Shown piece after piece: positions 1 through 8,713 of a stretch of DNA of 64,000 bases. Each line of letters opens with the position of its first letter. Within the stretch, counting starts at the first letter, position 1. The translations under genes and the position numbers were made by a program. Source of the DNA: Streptomyces sp. TRM49041 (lineage in GTDB: Bacteria; Actinomycetota; Actinomycetes; Streptomycetales; Streptomycetaceae); the NCBI RefSeq assembly GCF_008271805.1, contig NZ_VSRY01000095.1, positions 1-64,000 on the forward strand, read 5' to 3'. The notes under the pieces were generated by a model. It had not been told where the DNA came from. It did not search any database and saw nothing but the letters and a program-made list of their open reading frames with translations.

Positions 1-405
1 AGCCGCTGCCGGGCGCGGCGGGGTAGTGGGCGTGGGGGCGCCGGGACGCGGGGCGTGCGAGGGCGCGGAGGGCGGCGCCTGCGTGTCCGGGGCGGGGGCC
101 GTCGTACCGGTGGCGGAGTCGGCCGGTGTCGCGGGCGTCGATGTCCTCGGGGTGGGCTGCCGGGGGACGTTGGGCGTGTGCGCGGGTGCCGGGGAGTCGC
201 CGGACCCGTCGGGCCGACGTGCGGGACCCGGAGTGGTCGTCCGCGCGGGCGGGGCAGCGGGGCCTGCGGGACGCGTGGCCGGGGGCTGAGGGGCCTGGCG
301 GGCCGGGCGGAGGCGGGTGGTGGTCTCCGTGTCCGCCTCGGGCTCCACGGCGGGGCGCGGGGCCGGTGTGCCGGGCGGCTCCGGGCGCCGTGCCTCGGTG
401 CTCAT
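1..405 (-). CDS. Pro/Ala/Thr-rich protein, N-terminal part (runs off left edge)
   Basis: An open frame reads leftward from an ATG at 403-405 to base 1 without a stop, giving 135 residues. The protein begins MSTEARRPEPPGTP and stays rich in Pro, Ala, Thr and Arg with no recognisable domain, membrane segment or signal peptide. Such disordered stretches often sit at the cytoplasmic N terminus of larger actinobacterial membrane proteins or kinases, but the functional part lies outside the window, so no function is assigned. It is divergent from the deaminase/aldolase gene, with 183 bp between the starts. The ATG lacks a clear ribosome binding site, and the low-complexity composition means the frame call is moderately secure. 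Confidence 0.5.
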   Translation of the reverse strand, partial: MSTEARRPEPPGTPAPRPAVEPEADTETTTRLRPARQAPQPPATRPAGPAAPPARTTTPGPARRPDGSGDSPAPAHTPNVPRQPTPRTSTPATPADSATGTTAPAPDTQAPPSAPSHAPRPGAPTPTTPPRPAAA

Positions 406-588
406 CCGCCCCCCTCGTCGTCGTACCTGAACCGCCGCCGGGGCAGGCCCGTTCATCAGCGTGTAGCCGTCACTCTAAAGGCTGTCGGCGCGCCCGCGGG
501 AACGAGGCCGCAGGTCGGGGCGGATCTGACCGGAACGTCCCCTCCATGTCCCCTACCCGCCGGTAGCGCCGTCTGGCACGCTCTGGCC

Positions 589-1791
589 ATGACTCCCCGT
601 GCCGCTGACCGTGCCCGGTACGACCGGGCGACCGCCCATCTCGACGCGCCCCTCGCCGTCGTCGATCTGGGCGCCTTCGACGCCAACGCCGACGACCTCG
701 TGGCCCGTGCCGCGGGCAAGCCGGTCCGGGTCGCGAGCAAGTCGCTGCGCTGCCGTGCGCTGCTGGAGCGGGTACTGGCGCGCCCCGGGTTCGCGGGGGT
801 GATGTCGTTCACGCTGGAGGAGTCTCTGTGGCTCGCCCGGGCCGGGTTCGAGGACATCCTCCTGGCGTATCCGTCCGCCGATCGCGCCCGGTTCGCCGAA
901 CTCGCAGCCGACCCCGAGCTCGCCCGGGCGGTCACGGTCATGGTGGACGATCCGGCGCAGCTGGACCTCGTGGACGCCACCCGGGCCGGGGGGCGGGAGG
1001 TCGTACGTGTCTGTCTCGAGCTCGACACCTCGCTGCGGTTGCTCGGTGGGCGTGTGCGGATCGGCGCCCTCCGGTCTCCGCTGCGTGAGCCCGCTCAACT
1101 CGCCGAGCTCGCCCGCTCGGTGGTGCGGCGGCCCGGGTTCCGGCTGGTGGGGCTGATGGCGTACGAGGGGCATGTCGCCGGGGTCGGGGACACGGTCGCG
1201 GGGCGGCCGGTGCGGTCGCGGGCGGTGCGGCTGATGCAGTCCATGGCGCGGCGGGAGCTGGCGGCACGGCGGGCGGCCGTGGTCGCGGCCGTGCGGGCGG
1301 TGGCACCGGACCTGGAGTTCGTCAACGGGGGAGGCACCGGCAGCGTCCAGTACACGGCCGGTGAGGACGCCGTGACGGAGGTCGCCGCCGGGTCCGGGCT
1401 GTACGTGCCGCGGCTGTTCGACGACTACTCGTCGTTCACCGGCCGCCCCGCCGCCCTGTTCGCGCAGCCCGTGGTGCGCAGGCCCGGCGTCGGCGTGGTG
1501 ACCGTGCTGGGCGGCGGCTACCCCGCGTCGGGTGCGGCCGGCCGGGACCGGCTGCCGGTGCCGTATCTGCCGGAGGGGCTGCGCTACGACCCGCAGGAGG
1601 GGCCGGGTGAGGTGCAGACGCCGCTGCTGGGGTCGGCCGCCGACGATCTCCTCATCGGCGACAAGGTGTGGTTCCGGCACGCGAAGGCGGGCGAGCTGTG
1701 CGAGCGGTTCGACCGGCTCCATCTGATCGAGGGCGATCGCACCACAGCGACCGTGCCGACCTATCGCGGCGAAGGGCGCACTTTCCTCTAG
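589..1791 (+). CDS. Amino acid deaminase/aldolase, alanine racemase-like PLP fold
   Basis: A 400-residue protein of the D-threonine aldolase/D-serine dehydratase type: an N-terminal alanine-racemase-like PLP barrel and a C-terminal metal-binding domain. The PLP lysine is probably in RVASKSLRC near residue 48. The C-terminal VTVLGGGYPAS and WFRHAKAGE segments fit the family, whose members cleave or deaminate beta-hydroxy D-amino acids. The frame stays open far upstream, but that extension is Arg/Gly-rich antisense of the divergent gene. ATG 589 was chosen because family-like sequence starts there. Its TAG stop lies in the first copy of a 17-bp tandem repeat whose second copy holds the stop of the convergent gene. 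Substrate unknown. Confidence 0.85.
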   Translation: MTPRAADRARYDRATAHLDAPLAVVDLGAFDANADDLVARAAGKPVRVASKSLRCRALLERVLARPGFAGVMSFTLEESLWLARAGFEDILLAYPSADRARFAELAADPELARAVTVMVDDPAQLDLVDATRAGGREVVRVCLELDTSLRLLGGRVRIGALRSPLREPAQLAELARSVVRRPGFRLVGLMAYEGHVAGVGDTVAGRPVRSRAVRLMQSMARRELAARRAAVVAAVRAVAPDLEFVNGGGTGSVQYTAGEDAVTEVAAGSGLYVPRLFDDYSSFTGRPAALFAQPVVRRPGVGVVTVLGGGYPASGAAGRDRLPVPYLPEGLRYDPQEGPGEVQTPLLGSAADDLLIGDKVWFRHAKAGELCERFDRLHLIEGDRTTATVPTYRGEGRTFL

Positions 1792-1818
1792 CCGTTGCCC
1801 GCCTCTAGCCGTTGCCCG
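1785..1818. repeat. 17-bp perfect tandem duplication spanning two convergent stop codons
   Basis: CCTCTAGCCGTTGCCCG occurs at 1785-1801 and again at 1802-1818 with no mismatch. The TAG in copy one (1789-1791) ends the plus-strand deaminase gene. The CTA in copy two (1805-1807) is the TAG that ends the minus-strand DUF2510 gene. One duplication therefore supplies separate stops to two convergent genes. Confidence 0.95.
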
Positions 1819-2713
1819 GCGCCAGGCTGCTGCCCACGCCGCCGCTGGTCGAGCTGCCGATGGGGCGGATGCCCTTGGTGATCTCGTCCATGAGGGTGAG
1901 CGGCGGCGCCTCCTGCCCGGCGTCGAACGCGAACCGTACGACAACGGGATGTTCGACGCCGTTCGGCGACGGGAACACCAGGGACTGGACGTAGCCGCCG
2001 GGGCCCTTGCCGGTGGTGACCTGCCAGCGGACGAGGTAGCCGGTGCGGCCCGCGACGACTGCCTGGCGGGCGGCGACCACCTTGTGGGAGCTGATCCCGC
2101 CGTACGGCCGGTTGCCGAGGCCGTCCTCGCCGTACAGCTGCTCGGCGGCCTCGGAGATGTCCTCCTTCGCCATGGCTTCGGGCGTGGTGGCGCTGGAGGT
2201 GAGCGTGCGGGACAGGACGCGGCCGCGCTTGCAGTACCGCGTGGTGTTGGGGCACTTGTAGTCGTCGGTCATGGCCATGCCCGGCGACCGGTCGATGCCG
2301 GTGTCGGGCTTCTCCCACCCCTGGGGTACGGGCAGGGTGATGCCGTTGAGCTGGTCGACGAGGACGGAGTCGTCCTCGGCCGTTGCGGACGGCTGCGGGT
2401 CCTGGGGTTCCTCGGACGGGCTCGGGGACGCCGGGGCCGAAGCGGGCGACGCGGCCGGCTGCTTGGCGACCGGGGTCCCGTCGCCGCCCGGGCGGAGGAG
2501 GACCACGGTGGTGACGACCGCCGCCACGGCGAGTGCCGCGGCGGCGATCTGGAGCACGCGTCCGGTGCGCGGCTTCGGGGGGACGACGACCGCCGTCGGC
2601 CGGCCGCCGTCCGCCGGGCGGGTGTGGCCGGTCCATGCGGTGCCGTCCCACCAGCGCTCGACGGTCGGTACGGCGGGGTCCGGGTACCAGCCCGGCGGTG
2701 TCGTCATGCTCAT
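1805..2713 (-). CDS. DUF2510 domain single-pass membrane protein
   Basis: A 302-residue protein. Residues 5-33 are a DUF2510 module (TPPGWYPDP ... RWWDGTAWTGH), common at the N termini of actinobacterial membrane proteins. One transmembrane segment follows at about residues 52-72. After that comes a Pro/Ser/Ala linker and an extracytoplasmic domain of about 190 residues with two cysteines (DYKCPNTTRYCKRG) that could form a disulfide. Translation could begin at ATG 2713 or at the second ATG, 2707. It converges on the deaminase gene with 13 bp between the stops. Function unknown; a sensor or cell-envelope role would be a guess. Confidence 0.8.
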   Translation of the reverse strand: MSMTTPPGWYPDPAVPTVERWWDGTAWTGHTRPADGGRPTAVVVPPKPRTGRVLQIAAAALAVAAVVTTVVLLRPGGDGTPVAKQPAASPASAPASPSPSEEPQDPQPSATAEDDSVLVDQLNGITLPVPQGWEKPDTGIDRSPGMAMTDDYKCPNTTRYCKRGRVLSRTLTSSATTPEAMAKEDISEAAEQLYGEDGLGNRPYGGISSHKVVAARQAVVAGRTGYLVRWQVTTGKGPGGYVQSLVFPSPNGVEHPVVVRFAFDAGQEAPPLTLMDEITKGIRPIGSSTSGGVGSSLAPGNG

Positions 2714-2733
2714 GCGGTCAGACTAGTCAGCGG

Positions 2734-3519
2734 TCAGAGCGGCGTGACGTACGCGCCGGCGATCCCGCCGTCCACCAGGAAGTCCGTCGCGTTCACGAAG
2801 GAGGCGTCGTCGCTGGCGAGGAACGCGACCGCCGCGGCGATCTCCTCCGCCTCCGCGAACCGGCCCACCGGGACGTGTACGAGGCGGCGCGCGGCCCGCT
2901 CGGGGTCCTTGGCGAACAGCTCCCGCAGGAGCGGGGTGTTGACGGGGCCGGGGCAGAGGGCGTTGACGCGGATGCCCTCGCGGGCGAACTGCACGCCCAG
3001 TTCGCGGGACATGGCGAGGACGCCGCCCTTGGAGGCGGTGTACGAGATCTGCGAGGTGGCCGCGCCCATGATGGCCACGAAGGACGCCGTGTTGATGATG
3101 GAGCCCCTGCCCTGGCGGCGCATGTAGGGGATGGCGGCCTTGCAGCACAGGTAGACGGAGGTGAGGTTGACCTCCTGGACGCGCTTCCACGCCTCCAGGC
3201 CGGTCTCCAGGATCGAGTCGTCGTCGGGCGGTGAGATGCCCGCGTTGTTGAAGGCGACGTCGACGCTGCCGTACGTGTCGTACGCGGTCTCGAAGAGAGC
3301 CTCGACCTGGTCGGGGTCGGTGACGTCGACACGTACGAAGAGGCCCCCGACCTCGTCGGCCGCGGCCTTGCCGGCCGTCTCGTCGATGTCGGCGCACACC
3401 ACGTGGGCGCCCTCGGAGGCGAGGCGGCGCGCGGTGGCGAGGCCGATGCCGCTGCCGGCCCCGGTGATGACGGCCGTACGGCCGACGAGTCGGCGGCAGA
3501 TGTTCTGGTTCTCGGTCAT
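2734..3519 (-). CDS. Short-chain dehydrogenase/reductase (last gene of the glnA4-like operon)
   Basis: A 261-residue classical SDR. It has the NAD(P)-binding TGAGSGIG motif near residue 20, an acidic residue in CADID that favours NAD, the NNAG motif, the catalytic Ser/Tyr/Lys set (INTAS and YTASKGG), and a terminal VDGGIAGAYVTPL. The frame is open further upstream, but ATG 3519 was chosen because it fits the family length and sits 7 bp after the aldehyde dehydrogenase stop. In this operon it is a good candidate for oxidising a gamma-glutamylated amino alcohol to its aldehyde before the neighbouring aldehyde dehydrogenase acts. That role is inferred from context. Confidence 0.85.
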   Translation of the reverse strand: MTENQNICRRLVGRTAVITGAGSGIGLATARRLASEGAHVVCADIDETAGKAAADEVGGLFVRVDVTDPDQVEALFETAYDTYGSVDVAFNNAGISPPDDDSILETGLEAWKRVQEVNLTSVYLCCKAAIPYMRRQGRGSIINTASFVAIMGAATSQISYTASKGGVLAMSRELGVQFAREGIRVNALCPGPVNTPLLRELFAKDPERAARRLVHVPVGRFAEAEEIAAAVAFLASDDASFVNATDFLVDGGIAGAYVTPL

Positions 3520-3526
3520 GCGTGCG

Positions 3527-4906
3527 TCAGCCTTCCGTGCTGCTCGTGCTGATGAAGACGTTCTTGGTCTCGGTGAAGGCGGTGAGGGCGTCGGGGCCCA
3601 GCTCGCGGCCGACGCCGGACTGCTTGTAGCCGCCGAACGGGGTCCAGTAGCGGACGCTGGAGTGGGAGTTGACGGAGAGGTTGCCCGCCTGGACGGCCTG
3701 GGAGACCCGCAGGGCGCGGCCCACGTCGCGGGTCCAGATGGAGCCGGACAGGCCGTAGTCGGTGGCGTTGGCGAGGCGTACGGCGTCGGCCTCGTCATCG
3801 AAGGGCAGTACGGCGGCGACGGGGCCGAAGACCTCGTCGGTGGCGGCCGGCGCGTCCGGGGCGAGGCCGGTGAGGAGGGTCGGCGGGTACCAGAAGCCGG
3901 GGCCCTCGGGGGCGGTGCCGCGTACGGCGTCGGCGTCGTCGGGGACGTAGGACCGTACGCGGTCGAGCTGGGCGCGGGAGATGAGGGGGCCCATCTGGGT
4001 CCGCTCGTCGGCCGGGTCGCCGACGACGACCTTCTCGACGGCGGGGGCGAGGAGCTCCATGAACCGGTCGTACGCCGTGCGCTGGACGAGGATGCGGGTG
4101 CGGGCGCAGCAGTCCTGGCCGGAGTTGTCGAGGAACGACATGGGCGCGGCGAGGGCGGCGGCCTCGATGTCGGCGTCGGCGAAGACGATGTTGGGGTTCT
4201 TGCCGCCGAGTTCCAGGGTGACACGCTTCACGCGGTCGGCGCAGGCGGCCATGATGCCCTTGCCGACGCGGGTGGAGCCGGTGAAGACGATCTTCGCGAC
4301 GCCGGGGTGCTCGACGAGGGCGGAGCCGGCGACGGGGCCTTCGCCGGGGAGTACCTGGAAGAGGTACTCGGGAAGGCCCGCCTCCAGAGCCAGCTCGGCG
4401 AGGCGGAGGGCGGTGAGCGGGGTGGTCTCGGCGGGTTTGAGGATCACCGCGTTCCCCGCCGCGAGAGCCGGGGCGGTGCCCCAGGCGGCGATCGGCATGG
4501 GGAAGTTCCAGGGGGCGATGACGCCGATCACGCCGAGCGGTTCGAGGATCGTCAGGTCGATGCCGCCGGGTACGGGGATCTGGCGGCCGGTGAGCCGCTC
4601 CACTCCCCCGGCCGCGTAGTCCAGCAGGTCGCGGACGTTGCCGGCCTCCCAGCGGGCATTGCCGACGGTGTGGCCGGCCTCGCGGACCTCCAGGAGGGCG
4701 AGCTCCTCCAGGTGGTCGTCGACGGCGGCCGCGAAGCGGCGCAGCAGCCGGGCGCGGTCGGCGGGGGCGGCGGCCGCCCAGGCGCGGCGGGCGTGGGCGG
4801 CCCGGGTGACGGCGGTGTCCACATCGGCGGCGGTGGCGGCCGGGACGGTGGCGATGACCTCTTCGGTGGCGGGGTTCAGGATGTGGAGCTCGGTGGTCAA
4901 CTTCAT
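3527..4906 (-). CDS. NAD(P)-dependent aldehyde dehydrogenase
   Basis: A 459-residue aldehyde dehydrogenase of usual length. Visible motifs are the cofactor region APWNFPMPIA, FTGSTRVGKG, the catalytic-base motif VTLELGGKNPN, the nucleophile region NSGQDCCARTRI and the C-terminal PFGGYKQSGVGRELG. It starts 3 bp downstream of the glutamine-synthetase-like gene and ends 7 bp before the SDR, so translation is probably coupled. By analogy with Puu-type polyamine and GlnA4-type ethanolamine catabolism, it would oxidise a gamma-glutamyl aldehyde to the acid. Substrate specificity cannot be read from the sequence. Confidence 0.9.
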   Translation of the reverse strand: MKLTTELHILNPATEEVIATVPAATAADVDTAVTRAAHARRAWAAAAPADRARLLRRFAAAVDDHLEELALLEVREAGHTVGNARWEAGNVRDLLDYAAGGVERLTGRQIPVPGGIDLTILEPLGVIGVIAPWNFPMPIAAWGTAPALAAGNAVILKPAETTPLTALRLAELALEAGLPEYLFQVLPGEGPVAGSALVEHPGVAKIVFTGSTRVGKGIMAACADRVKRVTLELGGKNPNIVFADADIEAAALAAPMSFLDNSGQDCCARTRILVQRTAYDRFMELLAPAVEKVVVGDPADERTQMGPLISRAQLDRVRSYVPDDADAVRGTAPEGPGFWYPPTLLTGLAPDAPAATDEVFGPVAAVLPFDDEADAVRLANATDYGLSGSIWTRDVGRALRVSQAVQAGNLSVNSHSSVRYWTPFGGYKQSGVGRELGPDALTAFTETKNVFISTSSTEG

Positions 4907-4909
4907 GCC

Positions 4910-6286
4910 TCACATGCGTTCGAAGGAGCGGCGCAGCTCCCAGTCGGTCACGGCGGCGTCGAAGGCGGCGAGCTCGACACGCGCCATGTTGGCGTAGTGC
5001 GCGACGACCTCGTCACCGAAGGCGGCTTTCGCGAGGGCGCTGTTCTCCCACAGCTCGGCGGCCTCGCGGAGGGTGGTCGGGACGTGTTCGTAGTCGCCGG
5101 AGTAGGCGTTGCCGGCGCACGGTTCGGGGAGTTCCAGCCGGTGCTCGATGCCGTACAGGCCGGCGGCGACCAGCCCGGCGACGGCGAGATACGGGTTGAC
5201 GTCGCCGCCGGGGAGGCGGTTCTCGAAGCGCGTGGACCGGCCGTGGCCGACGATCCGCAGGGCGCAGGTCCGGTTGTCATGGCCCCAGGCGACGGCGGTG
5301 GGCGCGAAGGAGCCGGGCTGGAAACGCTTGTACGAGTTGATGTTCGGGGCGTAGAGAAGGGAGAACTCGCGGAGCGCGGCCAGCTGCCCGGCGAGGAAGT
5401 GGCGCATGACGGGCGACATGGCGGCGACGCTGCCCACCGGGCCGTCGCCGGCCATGACGTTACGGCCGTCGGCGTCCTGGAGGGAGAGGTGGATGTGGCA
5501 GGAGTTGCCCTCGCGCTCGTTGTACTTCGCCATGAAGGTGAGCGAGACGCCCTCCTGGGCGGCGATCTCCTTGGCGCCGGTCTTGTAGACGGCGTGGTGG
5601 TCGCAGGTGGTGAGGGCCTCGTCGTAGCGGAACGCGATCTCGTGCTGACCGGGGTTGCACTCGCCCTTGGCGGACTCGACGGTCAGACCGGCGCCGGCCA
5701 TGTCGTTGCGGATGCGGCGCAGGAGGGGTTCGACGCGGCCGGTGCCGAGGATCGAGTAGTCGACGTTGTACTGGTTGGCCGGGGTGAGGCCGCGGTAGTC
5801 GGCGTCCCAGGCCTGCTCGTAGGTGTCCTTGAAGACGATGAACTCCAGCTCCGTGCCGACATGCGCCGTATAGCCGTGCTCGGCGAGCCGCTCCAGCTGG
5901 CGGCGGAGGATCTGGCGGGGCGCGGCGACGACGGGGGCACCGTCGTGCCAGGCGAGGTCGGCGATGAGCATGGCAGTGCCGGGGTGCCAGGGGACGCGGT
6001 GGAGCGTCCCCAGGTCGGGCTGGAGGCCGAAGTCGCCGTAGCCGGTGGACCAGGAGGACATGGCGTAGCCGTCGACGGTGTTCATGTCGGTGTCGACGGC
6101 GAGCAGGTAGTTGCAGCCCTCGGTGCCGTGCTCCAGGACCTCGTCGAGGAAGAAGGGCGCGGCGAACCGCTTGCCCTGGAGGCGCCCCTGCATGTCGGGG
6201 AAGGCCAGGACGACGGTGTCGATATCGCCGCTCACGACGAGGGCGCGGAGCTCCTCGACGGAGAGTGGGGGTGTGCGGTCTGCCAC
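4910..6286 (-). CDS. glnA4: GlnA4-type gamma-glutamyl-amine (probably ethanolamide) synthetase
   Basis: A 458-residue glutamine-synthetase-fold enzyme. The usual ligand motifs are present: GTELEFIVF (metal-binding Glu), SAKGECNPGQHE, NSCHIHLSL, the ATP/substrate region NSYKRFQPGSFAPT, RIVGHG and ENRLPGGDVNPYLA. There is no adenylylation tyrosine motif of housekeeping GlnA. Streptomyces GS-like proteins at this position next to ALDH and SDR genes (S. coelicolor SCO1613, recalled) make gamma-glutamylethanolamide rather than glutamine. It is first in a tight three-gene operon and diverges from a FadR-type regulator 78 bp away, which probably controls it. PuuA-like polyamine glutamylation is the main alternative. 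Confidence 0.85.
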   Translation of the reverse strand: MADRTPPLSVEELRALVVSGDIDTVVLAFPDMQGRLQGKRFAAPFFLDEVLEHGTEGCNYLLAVDTDMNTVDGYAMSSWSTGYGDFGLQPDLGTLHRVPWHPGTAMLIADLAWHDGAPVVAAPRQILRRQLERLAEHGYTAHVGTELEFIVFKDTYEQAWDADYRGLTPANQYNVDYSILGTGRVEPLLRRIRNDMAGAGLTVESAKGECNPGQHEIAFRYDEALTTCDHHAVYKTGAKEIAAQEGVSLTFMAKYNEREGNSCHIHLSLQDADGRNVMAGDGPVGSVAAMSPVMRHFLAGQLAALREFSLLYAPNINSYKRFQPGSFAPTAVAWGHDNRTCALRIVGHGRSTRFENRLPGGDVNPYLAVAGLVAAGLYGIEHRLELPEPCAGNAYSGDYEHVPTTLREAAELWENSALAKAAFGDEVVAHYANMARVELAAFDAAVTDWELRRSFERM

Positions 6287-6364
6287 GGGGTGGGTCCTCC
6301 TTGGATCAGCCGGGAGTCATAAGGTATTGCCGAGAACCATTGATTGGGAAGAGGAGACGGCCAC

Positions 6365-7087
6365 ATGGTGAAGCAGGCGTCCGACCGGTTGACGCCCGTG
6401 CTGCGGCCGGTACGGGCGGGGAGCGGGTTCGAGGAGGCTCTGGAGCAGATCCTCCAGGTGGTGCGGCTCGGCCTGGTGCCGGCCGGGGAGCGGCTGCCGG
6501 CGGAGCGGGAGCTGGCCGAGCGGATGGGGATCAGCCGGGTGACGCTGCGCGAGGTGCTCAAGGTGCTCCAGGAGCAGGGCCTGCTGGAGAGCCGGCGCGG
6601 ACGGTACGGCGGAACGTTCGTGCTGCGCCGGGACCGCGAGTCCGGCGAGGCCGAGCTGCGGCGCCGGATCGCTGCGGTGGACGTGGAGGACGCGCTGCGG
6701 TTCCGGGAGGTGCTGGAGACCGGCGCGGCCGGGCTGTGTGCGGGGCAGGGGCTGGCCGGCGAGGACGCGGAGCGGCTCCGTACGGCGCTGCGGGCCACGC
6801 ACGACGCGCCGCTGGACGACTACCGGCGCCAGGACACGCTGCTGCACCTGACGCTCGCCGAGCTGTCCGGCTCACCGACGCTGACCGCGCAGTACGCGGC
6901 GGTACGAGCCACGGTGAACGACCTGCTGGACTGCATCCCGCTGCTCGTACGGAACCTGGAGCACGCCCAGCATCAGCACGACGCGCTGGTGGAGGCGGTC
7001 CTGGAGGGCGACGCGGACGGGGCACGCGAGGTGGCGCGTGAGCACTGCGCGGGGACGGCGGCACTGCTGCGTGGCTTCCTGGCGTGA
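6365..7087 (+). CDS. FadR-subfamily GntR regulator (FCD domain)
   Basis: A 240-residue protein. An N-terminal winged helix is seen (GERLPAERELAERMGISRVTLREVLKVLQEQG), followed by an all-helical FCD ligand domain from about residue 90 with metal-type residues (DDYRRQDTLLHLTLAE, later QHDALVEAVLEGD and ARE.H). ATG 6365 is preferred because GAGGAG lies 9-14 bases upstream; an in-frame TTG at 6344 has no such site. It is divergent from the glnA4-like operon and followed by the permease and hydrolase genes, so it is the likely local regulator, with an amine or gamma-glutamyl intermediate as plausible effector (inferred). Confidence 0.88.
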   Translation: MVKQASDRLTPVLRPVRAGSGFEEALEQILQVVRLGLVPAGERLPAERELAERMGISRVTLREVLKVLQEQGLLESRRGRYGGTFVLRRDRESGEAELRRRIAAVDVEDALRFREVLETGAAGLCAGQGLAGEDAERLRTALRATHDAPLDDYRRQDTLLHLTLAELSGSPTLTAQYAAVRATVNDLLDCIPLLVRNLEHAQHQHDALVEAVLEGDADGAREVAREHCAGTAALLRGFLA

Positions 7088-7240
7088 CGGCGGGCGGCCG
7101 GTGAGCACCGCGCGGGGACGGCGCGCGGGTGGCGCGCGTACCCCGAAAGTGACGCAGGGGTCTTGCGTAACCCCCGCCACCCCGCAAAGGTATGGCTCCA
7201 TTCCATTGGGCTGGACCCGAGGCGGGGAGCTGACGCTGCC

Positions 7241-8713
7241 ATGACGCTGGAAGACACCACGGGCACCACGGCGAGTGGTGCCGCACCGACCGACGACTAT
7301 CTGAAGCGCCGCGCACTGCGGCAGGGCAGCGCCGGCTGGCTGCTGCTGACCGGGCTCGGCGTCGGGTACGTCGTCTCCGGCGACTACTCCGGCTGGAACA
7401 TCGGCCTCGCCGAGGGCGGCTTCGGCGGGCTGGCCATCGCGATGGTCCTGATGGGCGCGATGTACGCGTGCCTCGTGTTCGCGCTCGCCGAGCTGTCCGC
7501 GATCCTGCCCGCGGCGGGCGGCGGCTACGGTTTCGCACGGCGGGCGCTCGGCACCTGGGGCGGCTTCCTCACCGGCACCGCCATCCTCATCGAGTACATC
7601 CTGGCCCCCGCCGCGATCTCCATCTTCATCGGCGACTACATCGAGTCGCTGAAGCTGTTCGGCCTGGAGTCCGGCTGGCCGGTGTACCTGGCCTGCTTCG
7701 CGATCTTCATCGGCATCCACCTGTGGGGCGTGGGCGAGGCCCTGCGCTTCAGCCTGATCGTGACCGCCGTCGCGGTGGCGGCGCTGCTGATCTTCGCGGT
7801 GGGCGCGTTCACCGAGTTCCGGGCGGACGGCCTCAACGACATCCCGGTGGACACGACGGCCTTCGGCGCCGGCTCCTGGCTGCCGTACGGGCTGCTCGGC
7901 ATCTGGGCGGCGTTCCCGTTCGGGATGTGGTTCTTCCTGGGCGTGGAAGGCGTGCCGCTCGCCGCCGAGGAGGCCAAGGACCCGGTCAGGTCGATGCCCA
8001 GGGCGATGTCCCTGTCGATGGGCGTGCTGGTGCTGCTGGCCGTGGTGACGTTCTTCGCGGCGACCGGGGCGCGGGGCGCCGCCGCCATCCAGGACGCGGG
8101 CAATCCGCTGGTCGTGGCGCTGGAGGGGGACGGCGGGACGACGGCGCTGAGCAGGTTCGTCAACTACGCGGGACTGGCCGGCCTGGTGGCGTCGTTCTTC
8201 TCGCTGATCTACGCGGGCTCGCGGCAGCTGTTCGCGCTGTCCAGAGCCGGGTACCTGCCCCGGTTCCTGTCGCTGACGAGCCGCCGCAAGTCCCCGTACC
8301 TCGGGCTGCTGATCCCGGGTGCGATCGGCTTCGCGCTGGCCGCCGGGACCGGGGACGGGGCGCGGATGCTGAACATCGCGGTGTTCGGCGCGACCATCTC
8401 GTACGCCATGATGGCGCTCTCCCACATCGTGCTGCGGCGCCGCGAGCCGCACCTGGACCGCCCTTACCGTACGCCCGGCGGGGTGCTGACCTCGTCGGTC
8501 GCCTTCGTCCTCGCGCTGTCCGCGCTGGTGGCGACGTTCCTGGTGGACCAGGAGGCCGCGCTGATGGCACTCGGCGTCTATGTGATCGCCGTCGCGTACT
8601 TCGCGTTCTACAGTCGGCACCGTCTCGTCGCGAGCGCACCCGAGGAGGAGTTCGCGGCGCTGGCGGCGGCCGAGGCCGAGCTCGACCGCGCAGGAAAGGA
8701 CCGTTCCGTATGA
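7241..8713 (+). CDS. APC-superfamily amino acid/ethanolamine permease
   Basis: A 490-residue integral membrane protein with about 12 hydrophobic segments. It begins with a soluble segment (DDYLKRRALRQG) and a first helix carrying GLGVGYVVSGDYSGWNIGL, a hallmark of ethanolamine-permease-type APC transporters. ATG 7241 was preferred over an in-frame upstream start because GGGGAG lies about 11 bases before it and the upstream part is not family-like. Its TGA overlaps the ATG of the next gene (ATGA), so the two are translationally coupled. With the glutamyl-amine ligase operon nearby it is the probable amine importer. Confidence 0.88.
   Translation: MTLEDTTGTTASGAAPTDDYLKRRALRQGSAGWLLLTGLGVGYVVSGDYSGWNIGLAEGGFGGLAIAMVLMGAMYACLVFALAELSAILPAAGGGYGFARRALGTWGGFLTGTAILIEYILAPAAISIFIGDYIESLKLFGLESGWPVYLACFAIFIGIHLWGVGEALRFSLIVTAVAVAALLIFAVGAFTEFRADGLNDIPVDTTAFGAGSWLPYGLLGIWAAFPFGMWFFLGVEGVPLAAEEAKDPVRSMPRAMSLSMGVLVLLAVVTFFAATGARGAAAIQDAGNPLVVALEGDGGTTALSRFVNYAGLAGLVASFFSLIYAGSRQLFALSRAGYLPRFLSLTSRRKSPYLGLLIPGAIGFALAAGTGDGARMLNIAVFGATISYAMMALSHIVLRRREPHLDRPYRTPGGVLTSSVAFVLALSALVATFLVDQEAALMALGVYVIAVAYFAFYSRHRLVASAPEEEFAALAAAEAELDRAGKDRSV

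Noticed and set aside
3161..6322. Plus-strand frame of 1053 codons antisense to the dehydrogenases and glnA4-like gene
   Set aside because: Low-complexity Gly/Asp/Val translation opposite three clear enzymes.
6287..6364. FadR-type operator in the 78-bp divergent region
   Set aside because: GGTATTGCCGAGAACC has a weak GGT/ACC symmetry but is not a clear dyad.
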